From contig CAMWQQ010000061.1 in assembly GCA_947176455.1 (NCBI GenBank), positions 1-8,531 of the forward strand: a stretch of 8,531 nt of DNA, read 5' to 3'. This document shows positions 1-6,590 of this stretch, in pieces. The translations under genes and the position numbers were made by a program. This DNA is from an uncultured Odoribacter sp. (GTDB lineage: Bacteria; Bacteroidota; Bacteroidia; Bacteroidales; Marinifilaceae). Position 1 is the stretch's first letter. Every line of letters starts with the position of its first letter. The notes beneath the pieces were generated by a model. The model was not told the DNA's origin. It was given only the letters and a program-made list of their open reading frames with translations, and ran no database searches.

Positions 1-1235
1 ACATCGTCGACCGGATTTTCATCGGACAGGGAGCCGGACCACTCGCCATCTGCGGGTTAGCCTTGACGTTGCCATACGTTTCACTTTTGGGAACCATCGG
101 AACGCTCACCGGAGTCGGCGCGGCCACCCGCATATCCACCGCCATTTCTTTGGGCAACCACCAGCTTGCCTGTAAAATACTGGGAAACGCCGCATTCCTG
201 AACACGGTGCTTTCCGTCCTGTTGATTATCTTTTCGTTCGGCTATTTGGAGGAAATCCTATCAGCATTCGGAGGCAGTCCGCAGACCATTCCCTACGCCC
301 ACGACTATTTAAGCATCCTGATTCCAGGAAGTCTGCTCACCAATCTCAATTTCACGTTTTCCAATGCCCTGCGAGTTTCAAGCTTCCCCAAAAAATCCAT
401 GCTCATCACTTTGACCGGAGTCGTCACCAACATCATACTGGATCCCATATTCATATTCGGATTTGATATGGGCATTGAAGGTGCCGCCGTTGCCACCGTG
501 TTGTCCATGTTGGTCAGTTCGATGTTGCTCATCTTCCATTTTTCCACGACATCAACCCCTTTGAAGCCAAGCCCTGGTTGCTTCAAGCCACAGCTTTCCA
601 TTCTAATCAGCATCATCGATATCGGCATGGCGGCTTGCATCATGAACATCACCACCGGAATGGTGAACATCATTATGAACCGTTACCTGGAAAACTACGG
701 AGGAGATTATGCCATTGGCGCATACGGCATCATCAGTTGCTATTCCGTGCTGACCGCTATGTTGCTTATGGGCATCTGCCAAAGTATGCAACCATTAATC
801 AGTTACCATTACGCCACAGGACACTTCCATTTCGTCAACTATACGCTAAAGACAGCAATACGGACAGGCAGTTTCCTGGCTTGTTGCATTTTTTTGATCG
901 GAGAAACCGGTGCACCCTGGTTGGTAAAAGCCTTTACCAGCGACCAGGAGCTAGTCGGCATCAGCATTCAGGGACTGCGTCTCACGTTTATCGCCATGCC
1001 CTTGACTGGAGTACAAATCATTGCCACCAGCTACTTCCAATCTGTCCGGCAAGCTCCCAAGGCTATCACGATGAACATCTCCCGGCAATTCCTGTTTTTA
1101 ATCCCTGCTTTGGGACTTTTTTCGCATCACTGGGGATTGACCGGTATCTGGTTCGCCATTCCGTTTGCCGACCTCATGGCAACCCTCATCGCCATTTTCT
1201 TCCTCTACCGAAACCGGCTCAACGCTTCCGCATAA
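1..1235 (+). CDS. MATE family efflux transporter (5' end outside window)
   Basis: This is an inner-membrane multidrug and toxin extrusion (MATE) carrier, a family that exports cationic drugs or metabolites in exchange for Na+ or H+. The reading frame is open from the left edge (first complete codon at position 3) and begins IVDRIFIGQGAGPLA, which matches the usual sequence near the end of the first membrane helix. The TTG at 63 is therefore an internal leucine codon and not a start. About 410 residues are visible against a family length of about 450, so roughly 30-40 N-terminal residues are missing. Family hallmarks by visible residue are LDPIFIFGFDMGIEGAA near 146, marking the end of the first six-helix half, GICQSMQPLISYHY near 257, and TSYFQSVRQAPKA near 342. 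Most of the rest is hydrophobic helices. The stop TAA at 1233 lies one base from the stop of the convergent antiporter gene. The substrate cannot be told from sequence. Confidence 0.93.
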   Translation, partial: IVDRIFIGQGAGPLAICGLALTLPYVSLLGTIGTLTGVGAATRISTAISLGNHQLACKILGNAAFLNTVLSVLLIIFSFGYLEEILSAFGGSPQTIPYAHDYLSILIPGSLLTNLNFTFSNALRVSSFPKKSMLITLTGVVTNIILDPIFIFGFDMGIEGAAVATVLSMLVSSMLLIFHFSTTSTPLKPSPGCFKPQLSILISIIDIGMAACIMNITTGMVNIIMNRYLENYGGDYAIGAYGIISCYSVLTAMLLMGICQSMQPLISYHYATGHFHFVNYTLKTAIRTGSFLACCIFLIGETGAPWLVKAFTSDQELVGISIQGLRLTFIAMPLTGVQIIATSYFQSVRQAPKAITMNISRQFLFLIPALGLFSHHWGLTGIWFAIPFADLMATLIAIFFLYRNRLNASA

Positions 1236-1236
1236 C

Positions 1237-3486
1237 TTATTTCAGCAGCTCATACACATTCTTCTCTTCACCGACCACCCAGGCCAAATCGCCGGCCTGG
1301 AAAACGGTATTCGCTTCCGGAATGCGCAAAGATGCCGCACCACGTTCCAGACCCACCACCACGCATTTGTATTTTTCCCGGATACCGGATTCCCGGATAC
1401 TTTTTCCGCAGAACGGAGATTCCGGTGTCAATTCAAACTGTTTCAGGCATACTTCGCTCTGGGTCAGGTCGGAATCTGAAGGAGGCAAAATCATGTCCTG
1501 CAATTTCTCACCGAACTGCTTCAACTGCTCGTCGCTTCCGATAACCTGAATTCGATCCTGCGGATAAAGCCGTTCCTTACCTCCGGGAATATTCATACAA
1601 TTCTGTCCTCTGAAAATCGCCACCACCATAATGCCGTAGCGGGTACCCAAAGCAAGTTCCTCCAAAGTACATCCCGCCCACAACGATTCCCCGGGAATGA
1701 CAAAATCCGTCAGATGCAAATCACGAGACAACAGATGTCCGGCAAAACGGGGAGGAATCCGAAGTCCGGAATGCCGTCCATATACCTCCCTCAACCTGAA
1801 ATTGCGTAAAAAATGGCGTTCTATCTGAATCGACTGCTTTTTCAAGTAACGGGAATAAAACATACCGAGCACCACGACACCGGCAATCCCTACCAACAAC
1901 GCCGTCGAAGCCTTAAACAAAGTCATTATCACCGCCATGACATACACAATGGCAAGCACAAAGCGAAACAACACCAAAGAAACCAGATATGCCTGACTGA
2001 AATAACCGTCCTCCCACAACGCCCGGAATTCCGCCGAATGGTTTTTCTTCGCCACAATGGCCCTCAGGAAAGGCGACAGCAACAACAAGATGATGACGGC
2101 ACACAACAGAGAACCCCAGAATCCGGGTATATGCATCTGAATCAATGGCACCAGACTATGGAACGACAAAATGATGATAGCGATGATGACTACCGAATAA
2201 ATGACTACGATTCGCAACAGAGCAGTCAGCAAGCGCTTCCAATTGCTTTCCTGGTTTACCACCCGCGTACCGGATGCATAATGTTTCATAAACCGTTTCC
2301 ATTTGCGGGGCATGTGCTTTTCAACAAAGGGATAGGCGGGCTCGGCCGCCCGAATCATATAGGGCGTCAGGAAAGTGGTAATCACCGCCACGGCAACCAC
2401 GATAGGATATAAAAAGTCACTGGTCACATTCATCGTCGTACCCAAACCGGCAATGATAAAGGCAAATTCTCCCACCTGCGTCAGACAGAATCCCGACTGC
2501 ATAGCCGTCTTCAAAGGCTGACCGGCTAAAATCACGCCAAACGTACCGAAAGTGGACTGCCCGATCAACACCGTCAGGGTAATGATGATCACCGGCCAGA
2601 TATATTCCGCAATGACTCCCGGGTCCACCATCATACCGACCGACACGAAAAAGATTGCGGCAAAAAGGTCTTTCACCGGCTTGACGATATGCTCTATGGT
2701 TTCCGCTTCTATCGTCTCCGCCAGAATAGAACCCATGACAAACGCCCCCAAGGCGGATGAGAAACCGACATAACTGGCAAAAACGACCATGGAAAGACAA
2801 AGCCCCAGAGACACGATTAACAACGTCTCATCGCCCATGAGCAAACGGGTGCGCCGGAAAAAGGTGGGGATAATGTAAATTCCCGTCACGAACCACAACA
2901 ACAGGAAAAAGATCAGTTTTCCGATGCTGTATGCCATTTCCGCCCCCTCGAAGTTCTTGCTCACCGCCATAGTGGACAACATAACCATCAACACGATGGC
3001 CACCAAATCCTCAATGACCAGGATGCCAAACACCAATCCGGTAAAACGCTGGGTTCTCAAACCAAGGTCCTCGAACGCCTTATAAATAATGGACGTGGAA
3101 GACATTGCCAGCATACCCCCAAGAAATATGCAGTCCATCAGTTTCCACCCCATGGCAATACCCGCGACATACCCCAGCAACACCATACCCAAAATGACCG
3201 TCATGGCCGCAATGACCGCAGTACCCCCCACCTTCATCAGTTTCTTGAAACTGAACTCCAAACCGAGGGCAAACAACAAAAACACCACGCCGATATCCGC
3301 CCACGTCTGTATGTTCGCCGTGTCAATCACAGAAGGCGTCAACGTAAGATGCGGACCGGCTATGATACCGGCAACGATGTAACCCAATACTAACGGTTGT
3401 TTCAACCACTTAAAAATCAATGTCATCAGACCGGCAGCCCCCAATATCAGCGCCAAGTCTGTTATTAAAGTAGGTAAATGAGACAT
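1237..3486 (-). CDS. KefB-like CPA2 cation:proton antiporter with tandem RCK_C (TrkA-C) domains
   Basis: This is a predicted inner-membrane monovalent cation:H+ antiporter of 749 residues. Residues 1-380 form the Na+/H+ exchanger domain with about a dozen helices. Recognisable segments are FALGLEF at 72-78, an acidic pair E159-D160 in VIEDLVAIV at the expected ion-binding helix, and LTQVGEFAFI near 336. After a basic linker come about four extra hydrophobic segments (roughly 418-546), then two tandem RCK_C-like domains (about 589-663 and 681-749), the first with GTRYGIMVVAIFRG and the second with GDLAWVVG. No Rossmann GxGxxG RCK_N domain is present, unlike E. coli KefB and KefC. I chose the ATG at 3486 because AAGG lies five bases upstream of it. 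An in-frame GTG at 3492 overlaps that AAGG, so it is a poor start. K+ or Na+ specificity is unresolved. Its likely role is in pH, osmotic or electrophile stress. A candidate promoter precedes it. Confidence 0.92.
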   Translation of the reverse strand: MSHLPTLITDLALILGAAGLMTLIFKWLKQPLVLGYIVAGIIAGPHLTLTPSVIDTANIQTWADIGVVFLLFALGLEFSFKKLMKVGGTAVIAAMTVILGMVLLGYVAGIAMGWKLMDCIFLGGMLAMSSTSIIYKAFEDLGLRTQRFTGLVFGILVIEDLVAIVLMVMLSTMAVSKNFEGAEMAYSIGKLIFFLLLWFVTGIYIIPTFFRRTRLLMGDETLLIVSLGLCLSMVVFASYVGFSSALGAFVMGSILAETIEAETIEHIVKPVKDLFAAIFFVSVGMMVDPGVIAEYIWPVIIITLTVLIGQSTFGTFGVILAGQPLKTAMQSGFCLTQVGEFAFIIAGLGTTMNVTSDFLYPIVVAVAVITTFLTPYMIRAAEPAYPFVEKHMPRKWKRFMKHYASGTRVVNQESNWKRLLTALLRIVVIYSVVIIAIIILSFHSLVPLIQMHIPGFWGSLLCAVIILLLLSPFLRAIVAKKNHSAEFRALWEDGYFSQAYLVSLVLFRFVLAIVYVMAVIMTLFKASTALLVGIAGVVVLGMFYSRYLKKQSIQIERHFLRNFRLREVYGRHSGLRIPPRFAGHLLSRDLHLTDFVIPGESLWAGCTLEELALGTRYGIMVVAIFRGQNCMNIPGGKERLYPQDRIQVIGSDEQLKQFGEKLQDMILPPSDSDLTQSEVCLKQFELTPESPFCGKSIRESGIREKYKCVVVGLERGAASLRIPEANTVFQAGDLAWVVGEEKNVYELLK
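1279..1300. repeat. 7-bp perfect inverted repeat in the 3' end of the antiporter gene
   Basis: CCAGGCC at 1279-1285 and GGCCTGG at 1294-1300 are exact reverse complements with an 8-base loop. The site lies 44 bases past the MATE stop codon and inside the last 25 codons of the antiporter gene (encoding QAGDLAW). RNA from either strand could form the hairpin. No T-run follows on either strand, so it is not a standard intrinsic terminator. It could protect or pause the MATE transcript end, or be a by-product of the coding sequence. Confidence 0.4.
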
Positions 3487-3506
3487 ATACACCTTGATAT
3501 TTCAGG

Positions 3507-3514
3507 CAAAGGTA
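3507..3514 (-). promoter_or_regulatory. Candidate -7 promoter element (TAccTTTG) for the antiporter gene
   Basis: On the minus strand these bases read TACCTTTG, a full match to the Bacteroidota -7 consensus TAnnTTTG. It lies 20 bases before the antiporter ATG at 3486, giving a short leader that would contain the AAGG ribosome-binding sequence. I see no good TTTG at the expected -33 position; that stretch is AT-rich with a run of seven T. The same ten bases (TTACCTTTGC) occur before the kinase gene. Transcription start is inferred, not observed. Confidence 0.6.
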
Positions 3515-3537
3515 AGCAATTATGCGAAAAAAATGGT

Positions 3538-4257
3538 TTATTTCACCGTCTTTCTGTTGATGAATTCCAGAAATTTGTCCCGATAAGAATCGGACACGGG
3601 AATGTAAGTGCTCCCGAAAACAATCCGGTTGCGCTCGACAACCGCCACTTTGTCCAAATTGACGATAAAAGAACGGTGCACCCGAATAAAGGAATCGGCA
3701 GGCAACGACTCCTCCAGACTCTTCATGCTAATCAAGGACACGACAGGATGCGGGGAATCCTCCGTATAAATTTTCACATAATCCTTCAACCCCTCTATGT
3801 AGCAAATCTTCTGCAACGCAATCTTCAAAAGCCTGTAATCCGATTTCACAAAAATGCAACCGTCCTCCTGCTTCCCCGCCGTTTGGGCGGAGGATTTCAT
3901 TTCAAACCATTGCAAAGCCTTGTTGGCGGCTTTGAGGAACTCCGGATAACTGATGGGTTTCAGCAAATAATCCAAGGCATTGACTTTAAAACCTTCCAGG
4001 GCATACTGCTCGAAAGCCGTCGTAAAAATAATCCGGACCTGCTGTTCTATCATCCGAGACAACTCCAATCCCGTCAGTTCAGGCATCTGAATATCCAGAA
4101 AAATCAAATCTATCCGTTCCTCCTTGAGTTTCTGGAGCACATCCACGGCACTGCCGCAACGTCCTTTCAAATGCAGGAAAGAGGTGCGTTGAACATAAGA
4201 CTCCAACAAATCCAAAGCCAACGGTTCATCATCCACTATCAGGCAATTCAGTTCCAT
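3538..4257 (-). CDS. LytTR family response regulator
   Basis: This is a cytoplasmic DNA-binding response regulator of 239 residues, a typical full length. The receiver domain covers about 1-120. Its acidic pair is D9-D10 (LIVDDEP), the phosphoacceptor is D55 (FLDIQMPE), the conserved T80 lies in IIFTTAFEQYA, and K100 is in DYLLKP. The C-terminal half, about 135-235, is a LytTR domain of the LytR/AgrA/YpdB type: residues near 138 read FVKSDYRLLKI, followed by ICYIEGLKDYVKIYT and SFIRVHRSFIVNLDKV. This fold binds DNA through beta strands, usually at paired direct repeats. The ATG is nine bases after the kinase stop codon, without an obvious Shine-Dalgarno, so the two are almost certainly cotranscribed and translationally linked. 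Its targets are unknown; the adjacent exporter, its own operon or the antiporter are the natural candidates (inference). Confidence 0.95.
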   Translation of the reverse strand: MELNCLIVDDEPLALDLLESYVQRTSFLHLKGRCGSAVDVLQKLKEERIDLIFLDIQMPELTGLELSRMIEQQVRIIFTTAFEQYALEGFKVNALDYLLKPISYPEFLKAANKALQWFEMKSSAQTAGKQEDGCIFVKSDYRLLKIALQKICYIEGLKDYVKIYTEDSPHPVVSLISMKSLEESLPADSFIRVHRSFIVNLDKVAVVERNRIVFGSTYIPVSDSYRDKFLEFINRKTVK

Positions 4258-4266
4258 GATGCAATA

Positions 4267-5295
4267 TTATTTCAATACCAGTTCGGCAACATAGGTTTCT
4301 CCCGTCAAAGCGGTACTCAAATCATACTTTCCGGGGTACAGCAATTCAAGCCGTTTCCTCAAATTCTCCAGTCCGATGCCGGAACCGCTCCGGTCATTGT
4401 CCTTCTTGGGGTGGTTGCTGTTTTCAATCCGACAACGCACCTCTCCGCTGGTCTCCACCTTGAAATCAATATGGACAAAAGATTTCTCCGTCGGACTGAT
4501 TCCGTGTTTGAAAGCATTCTCGATTAAAGTAATGAAAAGCAAGGGTGCCACCAATATTCCCTTCCCGTCGTCGGGCAAATCCACCCGCAAATCCACCCTG
4601 TCAGACAGACGCAACCCCATCAGCTCGATGTAACTTTTCATAAACATCAGCTCCTGGTCCAGAGAAACAAACTGCTGCCTGTCCTCATACAACACGTGCC
4701 TCAACAAACGGCTCAAATCATGCACGGCATACTGCGCCCGCTCGGCATCAATGGCAATCAGAGAATAAATGTTGTTCAGCGTATTGAACAGAAAATGAGG
4801 ATTGAGCTGATTTTTCAGATTCTGCAACTCGGCTTCCGTCCGCGCTTTTTCCAACTCCTTCTTTTCATCTTCCATGGCACGCCAGTTTTCCGTCATGCGA
4901 ATGGCGACGCTCAAAGCCGCCGTCAAAGCCATGGTCAGGCAGTTCCTCAGGATAAACATGATTTTCGGAGGACCTCCCGCATGATGCCTGTCGCCTACGA
5001 TGTGCACGAAATACCAACCATGCCAGGCTTCCGACAACAGGCTCAATACCGCAAAAAGCGCCAGATTCACCAACAGAAAGGGTAGCACTCCCCGGATAAA
5101 AAGCATACGGTCTATCAGCACGAAATAATTGCAATAGAAAATGACCATGGAAAGTACCGGCAGACAAACATACCCCAAGTACTTCACCCAAGTCATCGGG
5201 TCCGCCTCCTTCCAGGTAAAAAAAAGCGGGAAACCAAATACAATTCCCCACCCGATAACCTGTATGACATATTGTAAAACCTTACTCTTTCTCAT
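4267..5295 (-). CDS. Sensor histidine kinase, 4-TM LytS/YpdA-like (His_kinase family)
   Basis: This is an inner-membrane sensor kinase of 342 residues that should phosphorylate the LytTR regulator encoded nine bases downstream. Four hydrophobic segments (about 11-27, 38-60, 66-88 and 113-131) form the sensor. With the N terminus inside, the 89-112 loop faces the periplasm and carries H92, H98, H104 and H105. A short coiled coil (about 140-160, rich in E and K) leads to the His_kinase domain. There H167 in LKNQLNPHFLFNTLNNIYSL is the probable phosphorylated residue. The ATP-binding part follows, with N260 in LFITLIENAFKHG and the glycine-rich GSGIGLENLRKRLELLYPG at 304-322. It lacks a PAS, Cache or other large sensor domain. 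The ATG at 5295 is the only plausible start, since the next methionine in frame (M34) would remove the first helix. A strong -7 promoter match ends four bases upstream, suggesting a leaderless message. Confidence 0.95.
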   Translation of the reverse strand: MRKSKVLQYVIQVIGWGIVFGFPLFFTWKEADPMTWVKYLGYVCLPVLSMVIFYCNYFVLIDRMLFIRGVLPFLLVNLALFAVLSLLSEAWHGWYFVHIVGDRHHAGGPPKIMFILRNCLTMALTAALSVAIRMTENWRAMEDEKKELEKARTEAELQNLKNQLNPHFLFNTLNNIYSLIAIDAERAQYAVHDLSRLLRHVLYEDRQQFVSLDQELMFMKSYIELMGLRLSDRVDLRVDLPDDGKGILVAPLLFITLIENAFKHGISPTEKSFVHIDFKVETSGEVRCRIENSNHPKKDNDRSGSGIGLENLRKRLELLYPGKYDLSTALTGETYVAELVLK

Positions 5296-5299
5296 ATCG

Positions 5300-5307
5300 C
5301 AAAGGTA
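5300..5307 (-). promoter_or_regulatory. Candidate -7 promoter element (TAccTTTG) for the kinase-regulator pair
   Basis: The minus strand reads TACCTTTG here, matching the Bacteroidota -7 consensus TAnnTTTG. Only four bases (CGAT) separate it from the kinase ATG at 5295. Transcription from such an element normally begins a few bases downstream, which would put the first base at or next to the ATG. No Shine-Dalgarno sequence is present. No clear -33 TTTG is visible; the region where it should lie is occupied by a palindrome at 5326-5336. The element may instead be a chance match, with the kinase expressed by read-through from the exporter genes. Confidence 0.55.
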
Positions 5308-5325
5308 ACAATTTATATGAAATGA

Positions 5326-5336
5326 GCCATTATGGC
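5326..5336. repeat. Perfect 11-bp palindrome GCCAT-T-ATGGC upstream of the kinase promoter
   Basis: The two five-base arms are exact reverse complements around one central base. The site lies in the 45-base gap between the permease stop codon and the kinase start, centred about 36 bases before the kinase ATG. That is about the -35 region if transcription begins at the ATG. It could be an operator for a dimeric regulator. As an RNA it could not fold because the loop is one base, so a terminator is unlikely. Function is inferred from position only. Confidence 0.4.
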
Positions 5337-5340
5337 AACA

Positions 5341-6561
5341 TCATTCATAACGTATCGCCTCTATGGGGTCCAGATTGGAAGCCTTGCGAGCCGGATACCA
5401 GCCAAAGAATATTCCCGTGATGGTGCAAACCACAAAAGAAAGCACAACAGAATACCACTCCACATAAACCGGCCACCCGGCAAACAATTTGACCATCCAG
5501 GACGCTCCGATGCCAAAAACAACGCCTATCAAACCGCCCGTCACGCTAATCAGAATGGCCTCTATCAGAAACTGCGCCAGAATATCCCTGCCCTTGGCAC
5601 CAATAGACATGCGCAACCCGATTTCCCGGGTACGCTCCGTGACGGAAACATACATGATGTTCATGATGCCTATACCTCCCACCAACAAAGAAATTCCGGC
5701 GATACAGGCAAGCAACACCGTCATCATGTCCGAAGTGGAATTCATCATCGTGCTCAACTCCTGTTGCGAACGGATGTTGAAATCATCCTCATCCGTAGCC
5801 CGCAACTTGTGATTGCGCCGCAAGATACTGGAAATCTCCTCCTCCGCCTCTTCCGTCTGCTCCTCGCTGAGGGCGGAACAAAACATGCTCTGCAAATGCG
5901 TAATCGCCAACACACGCTTCTGAATCGTCGTATAGGGAGCCAAAATCAGGTCGTCCTGGTCCATACCCATGGTATTGTATCCCTTGGACGCCAAGACACC
6001 GATTATCCGGAAAGGAATCTTTCCAAAACGTATCACCTTGCCAATCGGGTCCTCGCCGTTTGTAAACAGATTGTCGACAACGGTTTTCCCCACCACACAC
6101 ACCTTGGCAGAGCTGACAATGTCCTGTTCCCCGAACATATCCCCCTCGGCAACGACATATTTCCGGATGTCCAGATAGTCGGGACTGACCCCGTACATGG
6201 AAGTCGGGTAATTGTTGGCTCCGAAAATCGCCTGTCCGCTGCTACTGACGGAAGGCGAACACTTGGCAACATAACGGGTTTCATTCACGACCGCCTTATA
6301 ATCCTCCAGTTTCAGACTCTGCATGGCGGCAGGGTCTTGTCGGACACCACCTCGCCGATCCGCACCCGGATGAATCATAATCATATTCGACCCCATTTCG
6401 GAAATCTGCGCCCGGATACTCCGCTTCGAGCCTTGCCCGATAGCCAGCATGGTAATCACTGACGCTACACCGATGATGATACCCAACATCGTCAGGAATC
6501 CCCTCATCTTGTTGTTTCCTAAAGCCCTTAAAGCTATCCTGAACAAATTCGTGAAATTCAT
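5341..6561 (-). CDS. MacB-type ABC transporter permease (MacB_PCD + FtsX)
   Basis: This is the inner-membrane subunit of a MacAB-like type VII ABC exporter, 406 residues from the ATG at 6561. One helix near residues 18-42 (KMRGFLTMLGIIIGVASV) is followed by a large periplasmic MacB_PCD domain, about 43-277. Three C-terminal helices follow, at about 278-304, 329-353 and 366-388. The motif VTERTREIGLRMSIGAK (about 306-323) is the cytoplasmic stretch between the second and third helices that contacts the ATPase. The C terminus PARKASNLDPIEAIRYE is a family signature. Such permeases transmit ATP-driven movement to the periplasm and do not carry substrate across the inner membrane. An in-frame TTG at 6582 would add seven residues; I prefer the ATG because MNFTNLFRIALRAL is the usual family start. 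In E. coli MacB the ATPase is fused to this subunit; here it is a separate gene 29 bases upstream. Confidence 0.95.
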   Translation of the reverse strand: MNFTNLFRIALRALGNNKMRGFLTMLGIIIGVASVITMLAIGQGSKRSIRAQISEMGSNMIMIHPGADRRGGVRQDPAAMQSLKLEDYKAVVNETRYVAKCSPSVSSSGQAIFGANNYPTSMYGVSPDYLDIRKYVVAEGDMFGEQDIVSSAKVCVVGKTVVDNLFTNGEDPIGKVIRFGKIPFRIIGVLASKGYNTMGMDQDDLILAPYTTIQKRVLAITHLQSMFCSALSEEQTEEAEEEISSILRRNHKLRATDEDDFNIRSQQELSTMMNSTSDMMTVLLACIAGISLLVGGIGIMNIMYVSVTERTREIGLRMSIGAKGRDILAQFLIEAILISVTGGLIGVVFGIGASWMVKLFAGWPVYVEWYSVVLSFVVCTITGIFFGWYPARKASNLDPIEAIRYE

Positions 6562-6590
6562 ATGCTCAACGTTAATAAACAAAGAAAATT

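Noticed and set aside
578..1549. Long plus-strand reading frame spanning the MATE 3' half and the antiporter 3' end
   Set aside because: It runs out of frame through the clearly real MATE gene, gives a His/Arg/Pro-rich protein without recognisable domains, and crosses the MATE stop codon.
1813..2412. Plus-strand reading frame of about 199 codons opposite the antiporter
   Set aside because: It is antisense to transmembrane segments of the antiporter and reads as a Gln/His/Asp-rich shadow, not a membrane or enzymatic protein.
3491..3513. ACCTT / AAGGT inverted arms between the antiporter promoter and its ribosome-binding sequence
   Set aside because: The stem has only five pairs with a 13-base loop, and one arm lies in the -7 element, upstream of the expected RNA start, so it would not form in the transcript.
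3527..3540. Run of seven T (minus strand) just after the response-regulator stop, as a possible terminator
   Set aside because: No stable GC-rich stem precedes it; only a three-base GGT/ACC pairing is available.
3478..4527. Plus-strand reading frame of about 349 codons opposite the response regulator
   Set aside because: It is antisense to two well-supported genes, is rich in Gln, His, Arg and Phe, and has no motif or start signal. It mirrors the codon bias of the real strand.
5332..6462. Plus-strand reading frame of about 376 codons opposite the permease
   Set aside because: It is antisense to an intact MacB-type permease, has His/Arg-rich composition, and shows no family features.
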